Source of the DNA: Rhodobiaceae bacterium
GTDB taxonomy: Bacteria; Pseudomonadota; Alphaproteobacteria; Parvibaculales; Parvibaculaceae
Direction of reading: 5' to 3'
NCBI GenBank assembly: GCA_002746275.1
Contig: NVWR01000001.1
Span: forward strand, 1,171,387-1,187,334
Length of the DNA stretch: 15,948 bases
The number at the start of each line of letters is the position of its first letter. Position 1 is the first letter of the stretch. This document shows positions 7,555-14,382 of this stretch, piece by piece. The notes under the pieces were generated by a model. It searched no databases. It worked only from the letters and a program-made list of their open reading frames with translations, and was not told the DNA's origin. The position numbers were made by a program, and so were the translations under genes.

Positions 7555-9078
7555 TTAAGCTGCGGCGTTTGCCTTCAGGCTGCGGGACATTTCCTCCCCC
7601 TCAGCAGCAAGATCTTCAACAGATTTTGCAACCCCTGACAAATTGGCATTCACTTCCTGCACCGCAGCCGACACGGTTTGCATCGTCGTCGACATCTGTG
7701 CGCTTGATGTCGTTTGCTCCGTAACAGAATCTGCCGCCGACGTAACACTCACTTCTACCGCTTCCGTGGCTGTTTGGATGCCATTCAGCCGGGTAACAAC
7801 TTCATCAGCAATCGCCTGCATCCCAGAAATTTCGCCACTAATGTCATCTGTTGCCTGAGCAACCTGATTGGCAAGGGACTTCACCTCAGACGCCACAACC
7901 GCAAACCCCTTGCCCGCTTCACCGGCACGCGCCGATTCAATCGTGGCATTCAGGGCAAGCAAATTGATCTGGCCGGCAATATCCTGGATCATCTGGACAA
8001 TGTTGCTCATGGATTCAGCAGCAGCGGTTAGCTTTTGTGTGGATTCGTCCGCTTTTTGAGCCTCTTCCACTACTTTCGCAACTTCGTCCTGCGTGGTCGA
8101 CATGCTGCGCGCGATTTCGCGAGACGACGCGTCGAACTCCTCCGTCGCCGACGCAACGGACTGAACCGTTTTTGCCGTTTCATCAGCAGCCTCCGCTGCA
8201 GACGAAGACTGTTCGCTAGCGGAACTGACAGCGACGAGTATTTTGTCGAGATTTTCGATCAAAAGCGCACTGGTGCGTGCCTCTTCTTCTCTCTTTTTGA
8301 CCTGGTCTGTGATGTCTGTTGCGTATTTGACCACTTTGATGGGCTTGCCACTCGGATCAAAAATCGGGTTGTAGGAAGCCTGAATCCAGACCTCTTGTCC
8401 CCCTTTGCCCAACCGCAGATACTCCGCCGCCTGGAATTCACCGCGCCGCAGCGATGCCCAAAACTCCTTGTACTCGTCACTTTGGCCATAGGTAGGCTCG
8501 ACAAACATCCTGTGATGCTGACCCTTAATTTCCGCCTGCGAGTACCCCAAGGCACCCAGGAAATTGTCGTTGGCTGAAAGGATTATGCCGTCCAGATCAA
8601 ACTGAATGACCGCCTGAGACTTGGAGATCGCATCAATCTGCCCGGAAAAGTCGGCATTTTGAAGTGTCTGCTCGGTGATGTCCGTCGCGTACTTGACGAC
8701 TTTTACCACCTGGCCGGACTTGTCCTTGATCGGATTGTAAGACGCCTGGATCCAAACTTCTTTCCCGCCCTTGCCGATACGTTTGTATATAGCGGCCTGA
8801 TATTCCCCATTGCGCAGGGAGTCCCAAAAATTACGATAGGCGGCACTTTCAGCATAAGCAGGCTCAACAAACATCCTGTGATGCTGACCTTGAATTTCGT
8901 CGAGCGAATAGCCCAGCGTGCTCAAAAAATTTTCATTCGCTGACAAAATTATCCCGTCCAAGTCGAACTGAATAACCGCTTGAGACGCGTTAAGCGCCTG
9001 CAACATTGCTTCTTGCTCACGCGCGTCACTCACCGAACCACCCGATGCCGGGCGAAGGAACGAGAAAATTCCAGACAT
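7555..9078 (-). CDS. Soluble methyl-accepting chemotaxis protein with two PAS domains (copy 2)
   Basis: A 507-residue paralogue of the receptor at 5511-7037 with the same plan: a short N-terminal segment (MSGIFSFLR), PAS 1 (about 29-136), PAS 2 (about 150-258) and a helical signalling domain with the tip [19 protein letters not shown]. There is no transmembrane helix, HAMP or CheR-tether. The linker [20 protein letters not shown] between the PAS domains is identical in both proteins, while their codons differ often, so selection holds it. The tail ends in [11 protein letters not shown] 9078 is preferred because AAAGGA lies 8 nt upstream and the protein then starts like its paralogue. ATG 9087 (MAKMSG) is possible, but AAAGG would touch it. 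It is probably an energy, redox or ligand sensor for a chemotaxis-like pathway; the ligand is unknown. Confidence 0.92.
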   Translation of the reverse strand: MSGIFSFLRPASGGSVSDAREQEAMLQALNASQAVIQFDLDGIILSANENFLSTLGYSLDEIQGQHHRMFVEPAYAESAAYRNFWDSLRNGEYQAAIYKRIGKGGKEVWIQASYNPIKDKSGQVVKVVKYATDITEQTLQNADFSGQIDAISKSQAVIQFDLDGIILSANDNFLGALGYSQAEIKGQHHRMFVEPTYGQSDEYKEFWASLRRGEFQAAEYLRLGKGGQEVWIQASYNPIFDPSGKPIKVVKYATDITDQVKKREEEARTSALLIENLDKILVAVSSASEQSSSAAEAADETAKTVQSVASATEEFDASSREIARSMSTTQDEVAKVVEEAQKADESTQKLTAAAESMSNIVQMIQDIAGQINLLALNATIESARAGEAGKGFAVVASEVKSLANQVAQATDDISGEISGMQAIADEVVTRLNGIQTATEAVEVSVTSAADSVTEQTTSSAQMSTTMQTVSAAVQEVNANLSGVAKSVEDLAAEGEEMSRSLKANAAA

Positions 9079-9132
9079 TTTAGCCATCCTTTGTTCTCAC
9101 ATCTCATGTGCCTGTGGAAACGGCACGACCAA

Positions 9133-9181
9133 CCATTTGATACAAATACAATCTAAGATTGAGTAATTAAGAAAAGACCAA
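9133..9181 (-). promoter_or_regulatory. 49-bp upstream element with CTTAG-centred dyad, chemoreceptor copy 2
   Basis: The counterpart of 7096-7144, 37 of 49 positions identical without a gap. The dyad here is CAATC-TTA-GATTG (9149-9161, minus strand), 70 nt from the start codon. Compared with the other copy, both arms changed together (A to T in one, T to A in the other), which keeps the symmetry. On the plus strand the CTAAG at 9153 is followed 14 nt later by TTAAG. Confidence 0.55.
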
Positions 9182-9481
9182 CTTATGAGTGTATTTCTAC
9201 ATAAAAAGACCTATGCCGTGTGCACCTGGAAACCTGACTGCAGAAACAGCCCGTGGCTTGCCAGCTGACGCGATGCTGAGACTTGGTCAAAAAACAGCTG
9301 TTAATATGGAATTTCAATGCTAGAGAAGAAGCAAATCACCGGCAAGAGACTCCATAGAGAGGGCTTTCCTCACCTGCCTCGAAAAGGCTGGAGCCTCAGA
9401 AAATAACCCACCTATATGTCTATATTGCCTGATAGAGAGCGACAGGCGCACCCACGCCCGCCGCCCGAGACAACCTGGGGT
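9182..9481. other. Intergenic stretch between chemoreceptor copy 2 and apt
   Basis: No gene is seen. It must contain the 3' end of the mtnP-apt transcript, but no strong terminator is visible. A 4-bp stem AGGC/GCCT (9385-9396) followed by TTTTC on the minus strand is a weak candidate. A 6-bp hairpin CTGGGG/CCCCAG (9475-9492) with the apt stop codon in its loop lacks a T-run. Confidence 0.4.
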
Positions 9482-10012
9482 TTAGTCCCCAGCGAACGAG
9501 CAAAGCGACAGGACTTCAATGTCGTAGGCCTCGAGCCGTTGTCTGCCCCCAAGATCAGGCAGCTCGATCACAAAGCTTGCCGCCAGCACATTGCCCCCTG
9601 CCCTGGAAATCAGCTTCACGGCCGCTTCTGCCGTTCCCCCCGTCGCAATCAGATCATCAATCAGCAGAACATTTGCCCCTTTTGAGATCGCGTCAGTATG
9701 GATCTCCACAACGTCGGTGCCATATTCAAGTTGGTATTCCTGGCCGAAAGTCTCCCGTGGCAGCTTGCCCTTCTTGCGCACAGGCACAAATCCTTTGCCG
9801 AGCTGATGGGCAACCGCGCCGCCGAGAATGAACCCGCGCGCCTCAATCCCAGCCACCAGGTCAATCTCCTCCCCCACATGCAGTTGCACCAGCGCATCCA
9901 CTGCCTTGCGGAACCCCTTCGCATCAGAAAAGAGCGTCGTGACATCGCGAAAGAGAATGCCCGGTTTGGGGTAGTCCGGAATTGTCCGAATATAATCTTC
10001 GATGTTTTTCAA
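9482..10012 (-). CDS. apt: Adenine phosphoribosyltransferase
   Basis: Apt makes AMP from adenine and PRPP, salvaging the adenine released by MtnP encoded just upstream. Residues 10-27 ([18 protein letters not shown]) and AGIEARGF are family signatures. The PRPP-binding loop [16 protein letters not shown] lies at about 115-130. It is 176 residues, typical for the family. The start codon is TTG: AAAGGAG lies 8 nt upstream inside the end of mtnP, and the protein then begins [18 protein letters not shown], as homologues do. It lies 3 nt after the mtnP stop, so the two are almost certainly one operon and may be translationally coupled. The non-ATG start may lower expression relative to mtnP. Confidence 0.95.
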   Translation of the reverse strand: MKNIEDYIRTIPDYPKPGILFRDVTTLFSDAKGFRKAVDALVQLHVGEEIDLVAGIEARGFILGGAVAHQLGKGFVPVRKKGKLPRETFGQEYQLEYGTDVVEIHTDAISKGANVLLIDDLIATGGTAEAAVKLISRAGGNVLAASFVIELPDLGGRQRLEAYDIEVLSLCSFAGD

Positions 10013-10015
10013 AAC

Positions 10016-10897
10016 TCACACTCCTTTGAGGACACGGCCCGCGACCGCATCCAATTTAGCAATAAGGTGGGGATCGCGCGCCTCGGGCGGTGTGATCATG
10101 GCCGTATCCAGGGCCCGGTCATGCCCCTGGGGGCAGGCTGTCCGTGACTGGCCTGCAAGGGAGGAGACCATACGGCGCAGCATGGCCCTCGACTTCTCCG
10201 CATTCTCACCCAGTATCTGGATCACTTGGGCCACGTCCACATCATCTTCGTGGGGGTGCCAGCAGTCATAATCCGTCACCATCGCGACCGTCGCATAACA
10301 AATCTCCGCCTCACGCGCCAGTTTCGCTTCTGGCATGTTCGTCATGCCAATGACAGAACACCCCCAGGACCGATAGAGCTCAGATTCTGCACGTGAAGAA
10401 AATTGTGGCCCCTCCATCGCAAGGTAGGTCCCGCCGCGCGTGTAGGAAATCCCCTCCGCATCGCAGGCCACCGCCAGCTGGTCGCCCAGTCTCTCACTCA
10501 CTGGGTCAGCCATAGACACATGGGCCACGCAGCCCTCACCAAAGAAGCTTTTCTCCCGTGCAAAGGTCCGGTCAATAAACTGGTCCACAATGACAAAGTG
10601 CCCGGGCGGCAGCTCCTCTTTCAACGACCCCACCGCCGAGACGGAGACAATATCCGTAACACCGACCCGCTTGAGAGCATCAATGTTGGCGCGGTAGTTG
10701 ATCGAACTGGGCGAATGCACATGGCCGCGTCCGTGCCGGGGCAGAAACACCATTTCCACACCATCAAACTCTCCGAAGTGAAGCGCATCCGACACCTCTC
10801 CCCAGGGACTTTTCACCTCTTCCCATCGATCATGGGTGAGACCGGGAAAATCATAGACCCCACTCCCCCCAAGCACACCCAGAACGGTCTTTGACAT
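10016..10897 (-). CDS. mtnP: S-methyl-5'-thioadenosine phosphorylase
   Basis: MtnP phosphorolyses methylthioadenosine, a by-product of polyamine and quorum-signal synthesis, into adenine and methylthioribose 1-phosphate. The phosphate-binding segment GGSGVYDFPG is near residues 10-19, followed by RHGRGHVHSP (54-63) and AMEGPQFSSRAES (160-172). TNMPEAKLAREAEICYATVA and TDYDCW (208-213) mark an MTAP-type active site. The two Asp residues there favour 6-aminopurines over the inosine/guanosine preference of PNP. It is 293 residues. I chose the ATG at 10897 with GAGG 7 nt upstream; the GTG one codon earlier would be too close to it. apt follows directly and uses the adenine produced. A strong terminator lies between petC and this gene, with only about 35 nt for a promoter. 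Confidence 0.94.
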   Translation of the reverse strand: MSKTVLGVLGGSGVYDFPGLTHDRWEEVKSPWGEVSDALHFGEFDGVEMVFLPRHGRGHVHSPSSINYRANIDALKRVGVTDIVSVSAVGSLKEELPPGHFVIVDQFIDRTFAREKSFFGEGCVAHVSMADPVSERLGDQLAVACDAEGISYTRGGTYLAMEGPQFSSRAESELYRSWGCSVIGMTNMPEAKLAREAEICYATVAMVTDYDCWHPHEDDVDVAQVIQILGENAEKSRAMLRRMVSSLAGQSRTACPQGHDRALDTAMITPPEARDPHLIAKLDAVAGRVLKGV

Positions 10898-10932
10898 CAC
10901 AATTCCTCATTTTCAGGCCGAGCACAGAATAC

Positions 10933-10962
10933 AAAAAGGGCCCCCAAATTGGGAGCCCTTTT
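10933..10962 (-). terminator. Strong hairpin terminator after petC
   Basis: The minus strand reads AAAAGGGC, one U-G pair and CCC, then a 5-nt loop and the full complement ending in TTTTT, for a stem of about 12 bp. It begins 22 nt after the petC stop codon. The opposite strand also has four Ts, so weak bidirectional function is possible. Confidence 0.85.
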
Positions 10963-10984
10963 CAGCAAATTAATCGTGATCGGG

Positions 10985-11821
10985 TCAGTGCTGGTCGGCC
11001 CAGACTTTCCGCATTGTGAAATACATCAGGCCGGCAAAAACCAGCAGGAAGATTATCACCTGAAATCCCAGACGATGGCGGGCTTCCCGTGTGGGCTCAG
11101 ACGCCCATGTGAGGAAGGTGACAACGTCTTTGGAATACTGATCGACGGTCATAGGCGTGCCGTCTTCGTAGTCCACAATCTCCTCAACCAATGGCGGTGC
11201 CATGGCGATCATGTGACCCGGGAAGTAGGCATTGTAATTCATGCCCCGGGGAACCTCGACCCCTTCAGGGGCCTCTTCATATCCGGTGAGAAGAGAGTAG
11301 AGATAGTTCTCAGCTCCGCCGCGCGCCTTGGCAATGATCGACAGGTCTGGTGGCAGAGAGCCGCCATTTGACGCGCGAGCCGCATTGGTATTTGCAAACG
11401 GTGCTGGAAAAGCATCGGCAGCAACGCGAGGCCGGTCATACATGTCACCGTATTCATCCGGCCCATCTTCAATCGTATGCTCTACAGCAATGATTTCCAC
11501 TTCTTCTTCTGTGAACTCAGGCCCGCCATCCTGACTGAGATTGCGGAAGCGGAGCAGGTCCATTGAGTGGCATGCAGCGCAAACCTCTGAATAGACTTTA
11601 TATCCCCGACGAAGGGCGGATCGGTCAAACGTTCCGAACGGTGCCTCAAAGCCCCAGTTCAGATGCTTGAGCGGTGTGCCTTCAGATGCCTTAGCCTGGC
11701 TCGTCGAAAGGAATGACGCTCCAAGCAGCGCAATGGCCAATGCACCAATCAAAGGCACAACGCGGCACGCGCGGGTGAAGATACAAGGACGAGCTTCTGT
11801 TTCGTTCATATTGATGGTCAT
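10985..11821 (-). CDS. petC: Cytochrome c1, cytochrome bc1 complex
   Basis: Cytochrome c1 takes electrons from the Rieske protein and passes them to soluble or membrane cytochrome c on the periplasmic side. The covalent haem site is CAACH at residues 81-85. The likely axial Met is Met207 in MIAMAPPL. Other signatures are NWGFEAPFGTFDRSALRRGYKVYSEVC and GGSLPPDLS. A signal peptide covers about residues 1-45 (hydrophobic core 21-38, AKA before cleavage). One C-terminal anchor helix is at about 252-270. It is 278 residues. The start at 11821 has GAGGGGG about 8 nt upstream; the ATG four codons later lacks one. It is third in the petABC operon, 14 nt after petB, and is followed by a strong terminator. 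Confidence 0.96.
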   Translation of the reverse strand: MTINMNETEARPCIFTRACRVVPLIGALAIALLGASFLSTSQAKASEGTPLKHLNWGFEAPFGTFDRSALRRGYKVYSEVCAACHSMDLLRFRNLSQDGGPEFTEEEVEIIAVEHTIEDGPDEYGDMYDRPRVAADAFPAPFANTNAARASNGGSLPPDLSIIAKARGGAENYLYSLLTGYEEAPEGVEVPRGMNYNAYFPGHMIAMAPPLVEEIVDYEDGTPMTVDQYSKDVVTFLTWASEPTREARHRLGFQVIIFLLVFAGLMYFTMRKVWADQH

Positions 11822-11835
11822 TTCTGAAGCCCCCT

Positions 11836-13122
11836 CTAACCGCGTTTCTCAGGTGATGCAGTCGCATCAGCCGAGCCGCCGCTCCCGCCAAGCACGGCTT
11901 GCGCAATGCTCTCTGGCAGTGGTTTCGTTTTTTCGACAAGACCAAGTACTGGCAGAATGACGAGGAAATGAAGGAAATAGTAAGCTGTCAGGATCTGCGC
12001 AGCGGTGACATATGCCCCCTCTGCCGGTTGCCCACCGAGATACCCGAGCCCCATACAACAGGCCACAAATATCCAGAAAAACTGACGATACAAAGGACGG
12101 AACCGCGCCGAGCGAACCTTGGACGTATCCAGCCAAGGCAGGACGAACAGCACAGCCATTGCAGCACCCATGGCAATAATGCCACCGAGCTTGGACGAGA
12201 TCGGCCCAATGTCGAAGGTGATCGCCCGCAAGATCGCGTAGAACGGTAGGAGATACCATTCCGGCACAATGTGCGGCGGCGTCTGCAGCGGGTTGGCCGG
12301 AATGTAATTGTCGGCATGTCCCAGCGCATTCGGATTAAAGAACACAAAATACGCAAACAGCAGCAGGAAGATCGAAAGACCAAAAATATCCTTGATGGTC
12401 GCATGCGGTGTGAACTTCACCGTGTCCTGCTCGTCTTTGACTTCAATCCCATCCGGGTTGTTCTGACCTGTGACGTGAAGTGCCCAGATGTGCAGCATCA
12501 CGACGCCAAGGATCAGGAACGGCACAAGGTAATGGAGAGAGAAGAAGCGATTAAGTGTTGGGTTATCGACGGAGAAACCACCCCAGAGGAATTCCCGCAG
12601 CGCATCACCGATAAGCGGGATCGCGCCAAAGAGGTTAGTGATAACCGTCGCTGCCCAGAAACTCATCTGACCCCAAGGGAGCACATAGCCCAGGAACCCA
12701 GCTGCCATCATCAAGATGTAAAGGATCACACCCAGTATCCATAGGACTTCACGAGGCGCCTTGTAGGAACCGTAATAGAGCCCCCGGAACATGTGAATGT
12801 AACAGGCCAGGAAGAACATGGAGGCGCCGTTCGCATGAACATAGCGAATGAGCCAGCCATAGTTCACATCCCGCATGATGTGCTCAACGCTGGTGAACGC
12901 CATCGTGGCGTGCGGCGTATAGTGCATCGCCAGCACGACACCGGTCACAATCTGAATGATCAGGCAGAAGCTGAGAATAGCACCGAATGTCCACCAGTAG
13001 TTCAGGTTGCGAGGCGTTGGAAAATCAACGAATGAATCATAGCCGAGCCGCATGATCGGAAGCCGAACATCAAGCCAGCGTGTAAAGCCATTAGAGGGCT
13101 GGTAGTTGCTTTCACCACTCAT
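11836..13122 (-). CDS. petB: Cytochrome b, cytochrome bc1 complex
   Basis: The membrane core of complex III carries both b haems and the two quinone sites. Haem ligand pairs spaced 14 residues apart are visible: His96/His110 in helix B and His197/His211 in helix D. The Qo-site motif PEWY is at 287-290, in [18 protein letters not shown]. About eight hydrophobic helices are evident. It is 428 residues, normal for alphaproteobacteria, with cytochrome b as a single protein and not split as in b6f. The last 25 or so residues are Gly/Ser/Ala-rich and probably disordered. AGGGGA lies 7 nt before the ATG. It is 11 nt after petA and 14 nt before petC. Confidence 0.97.
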   Translation of the reverse strand: MSGESNYQPSNGFTRWLDVRLPIMRLGYDSFVDFPTPRNLNYWWTFGAILSFCLIIQIVTGVVLAMHYTPHATMAFTSVEHIMRDVNYGWLIRYVHANGASMFFLACYIHMFRGLYYGSYKAPREVLWILGVILYILMMAAGFLGYVLPWGQMSFWAATVITNLFGAIPLIGDALREFLWGGFSVDNPTLNRFFSLHYLVPFLILGVVMLHIWALHVTGQNNPDGIEVKDEQDTVKFTPHATIKDIFGLSIFLLLFAYFVFFNPNALGHADNYIPANPLQTPPHIVPEWYLLPFYAILRAITFDIGPISSKLGGIIAMGAAMAVLFVLPWLDTSKVRSARFRPLYRQFFWIFVACCMGLGYLGGQPAEGAYVTAAQILTAYYFLHFLVILPVLGLVEKTKPLPESIAQAVLGGSGGSADATASPEKRG

Positions 13123-13133
13123 GATCTGGTCCC

Positions 13134-13667
13134 CTACCCAATCTTGATCTTGTCGTCGGTTACAAAAGTATATTCCGGCACTTCAAGATTAAGAGGTGCG
13201 GGACCTTTGCGAACACGACCTGATGTATCGTAATGCGATCCGTGGCACGGACAGAACCAGCCATCGTAATCGCCCTTTTCATCAGAAACCTGCTGACCTT
13301 TCGGCACACACCCAAGATGCGTGCAGATGCCAACCATCACGAGCCATTCGGGTTTGATCACCCGCTGCTGGTCACTCTGTGGATCACGAAGGTCCAGTAC
13401 GTTGACCTCTTCAGCTTCCCCAATCTCTTTTGCCGTCCGATGACGAATAAAGACTGGCTTGCCGCGCCACTTAACAGTGATGGACTGCCCAACTTCAACG
13501 TTGGAAATGTCTACTTCAATGGATGCAAGAGCGAGCGCTGAAGCGTCGGGATTCATCTGATCGATCAACGGCCAAGTAATGCCAGCCACGCCGATCGCTG
13601 CAAAAGCGCCGGTGGCTACGTAGAGGAAATCGCGCCTTGTCGGCTCATCCGTGTCGGTGGTAGCCAC
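13134..13667 (-). CDS. petA: Rieske iron-sulfur protein, cytochrome bc1 complex
   Basis: The Rieske subunit moves electrons from ubiquinol at the Qo site to cytochrome c1. Cluster-binding box 1 is CTHLGC (Cys115, His117, bridging Cys120) and box 2 is CPCHGSH (Cys139, His142, bridging Cys141). A Tat-type uncleaved N-terminal anchor is present: [11 protein letters not shown] followed by a hydrophobic helix to about residue 35. I chose the GTG at 13667, giving 177 residues. AAAGGAG lies 9 nt upstream, and the twin arginines then fall at 11-12 as in homologues. A longer reading from TTG at 13691 would place the ribosome binding site inside the gene. First gene of petABC. A hairpin surrounds its ribosome binding site. 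Confidence 0.96.
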   Translation of the reverse strand: MATTDTDEPTRRDFLYVATGAFAAIGVAGITWPLIDQMNPDASALALASIEVDISNVEVGQSITVKWRGKPVFIRHRTAKEIGEAEEVNVLDLRDPQSDQQRVIKPEWLVMVGICTHLGCVPKGQQVSDEKGDYDGWFCPCHGSHYDTSGRVRKGPAPLNLEVPEYTFVTDDKIKIG

Positions 13668-13713
13668 GGTTGAGGTCTCCTTTATGTTCAATACGGTACC
13701 CGGACCTCAAACC
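13668..13713 (-). promoter_or_regulatory. petA leader hairpin enclosing the ribosome binding site
   Basis: On the minus strand GGTTTGAGGTC pairs with GACCTCAACC: 7 bp, a one-base bulge, then 3 bp. The second arm fills the space between AAAGGAG and the GTG start codon and shares the last G of the Shine-Dalgarno. The rest of the Shine-Dalgarno lies in the loop. Initiation at petA would require this stem to open or be bound. Regulation is inference from position. Confidence 0.45.
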
Positions 13714-13763
13714 TGCCACACATCTACGAGAACAGGCTCTGCCGACTACCCAAAACTGGTGTT

Positions 13764-13793
13764 TGTGGGAGGCTATATCCCCTCCTCCTCACA
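13764..13793. repeat. Interrupted inverted repeat in the petA-trmL spacer
   Basis: GGAGG (13768-13772) pairs with CCTCC (13781-13785). After a 4-nt bulge on one side TGTG (13764-13767) pairs with CACA (13790-13793). It directly abuts the larger palindrome that begins at 13793. Modest support only. Confidence 0.3.
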
Positions 13794-13873
13794 TTGCCGC
13801 GTTTGTGGCATCCAATGGATAAATTGTCCAGTCCTTGCCCCATTAACAGTGGCAGGATGCCGCACGCGGCAAT
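13793..13873. repeat. Long imperfect palindrome between petA and trmL
   Basis: ATTGCCGCG (13793-13801) pairs with CGCGGCAAT (13865-13873), and GGCATCC (13807-13813) with GGATGCC (13855-13861). Counting three joining pairs and a 2-nt bulge, the stem is about 19 bp. AATGG (13814-13818) can also pair with CCATT (13840-13844) inside. There is no T-run on either strand, so it is not a standard terminator. It lies about 125 nt upstream of petA and 53 nt upstream of trmL, in the divergent control region. Confidence 0.6.
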
Positions 13874-13926
13874 CTGCCCGTCCGGCTAAATACAAAGCCA
13901 AACCACAACTGACAAAGGCTCACCTC

Positions 13927-14382
13927 ATGCGGATCGCCCTGTATCAACCCGATATTCCGCAGAATACGGGCAATATTCTACGGCTGGGGGCCTGCCTCAA
14001 CGTACCTGTGGATATTATTGAACCCTGCGGCTTCCCTCTCTCTGATCGAGGTCTAAAACGGGCTGGCCTCGACTATCTGACCATCGCTGCCATGAAACGA
14101 TTTGATTCGTGGGAAATCTACCTAGCTGAGTTGGAGCCGCAGGCGCGCCTGATCCTTCTCACAACATCATCCGCCACCCCCTACACGAACTTTGCTTTTA
14201 CCCAGCACGATGTGCTTCTGATGGGCCGCGAAAGCGCTGGCGTGCCCAAGGACGTCCATGACCGGGCAGACGCACAGATCACCATTCCAATGGCCCCCAA
14301 GGCCAGGTCCCTCAATGTATCGTCGGCCTGCGCCATCGTGACCAGCGAGGCGCTTCGGCAATTGAACGGCTTCCCAAGCTAA
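13927..14382 (+). CDS. trmL: tRNA (cytidine(34)-2'-O)-methyltransferase
   Basis: TrmL methylates the ribose of the wobble nucleotide in certain leucine tRNAs using SAM. It is a small SPOUT (trefoil-knot) enzyme, 151 residues, matching the family. The opening MRIALYQPDIPQNTGNILRL is the family signature. LLMGRESAGVP (97-107) and IPMAPKARSLNVSSACAIV (120-138) form the knot and SAM site. Homologues usually have another residue where Pro124-Lys125 stand, but the RSLN core is intact. ATG 13927 is preceded by AAAGG 8 nt upstream; the frame stays open further upstream but lacks homology there. It is divergent from petA and convergent with hemN, overlapping it by 4 nt at the stop codons. Confidence 0.93.
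   Translation: MRIALYQPDIPQNTGNILRLGACLNVPVDIIEPCGFPLSDRGLKRAGLDYLTIAAMKRFDSWEIYLAELEPQARLILLTTSSATPYTNFAFTQHDVLLMGRESAGVPKDVHDRADAQITIPMAPKARSLNVSSACAIVTSEALRQLNGFPS

Noticed and set aside
5511..9078. Recent tandem duplication or an inserted mobile element carrying the receptors
   Set aside because: Silent sites differ widely between copies, and no flanking repeats, transposase or integrase was found.
9149..9176. CtrA site (TTAA-N7-TTAA) in the receptor promoter element
   Set aside because: The repeats are 14 nt apart rather than 11, and the second half reads TTAG.
13668..13691. TTG start of petA at 13691
   Set aside because: The strong AAAGGAG would lie inside the gene; GTG at 13667 has correct spacing and gives a typical Rieske N-terminus.
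13651..13926. N-terminal extension of trmL by 92 codons
   Set aside because: It would run through the palindrome and into petA; the known TrmL N-terminus begins at 13927 with a suitable ribosome binding site.
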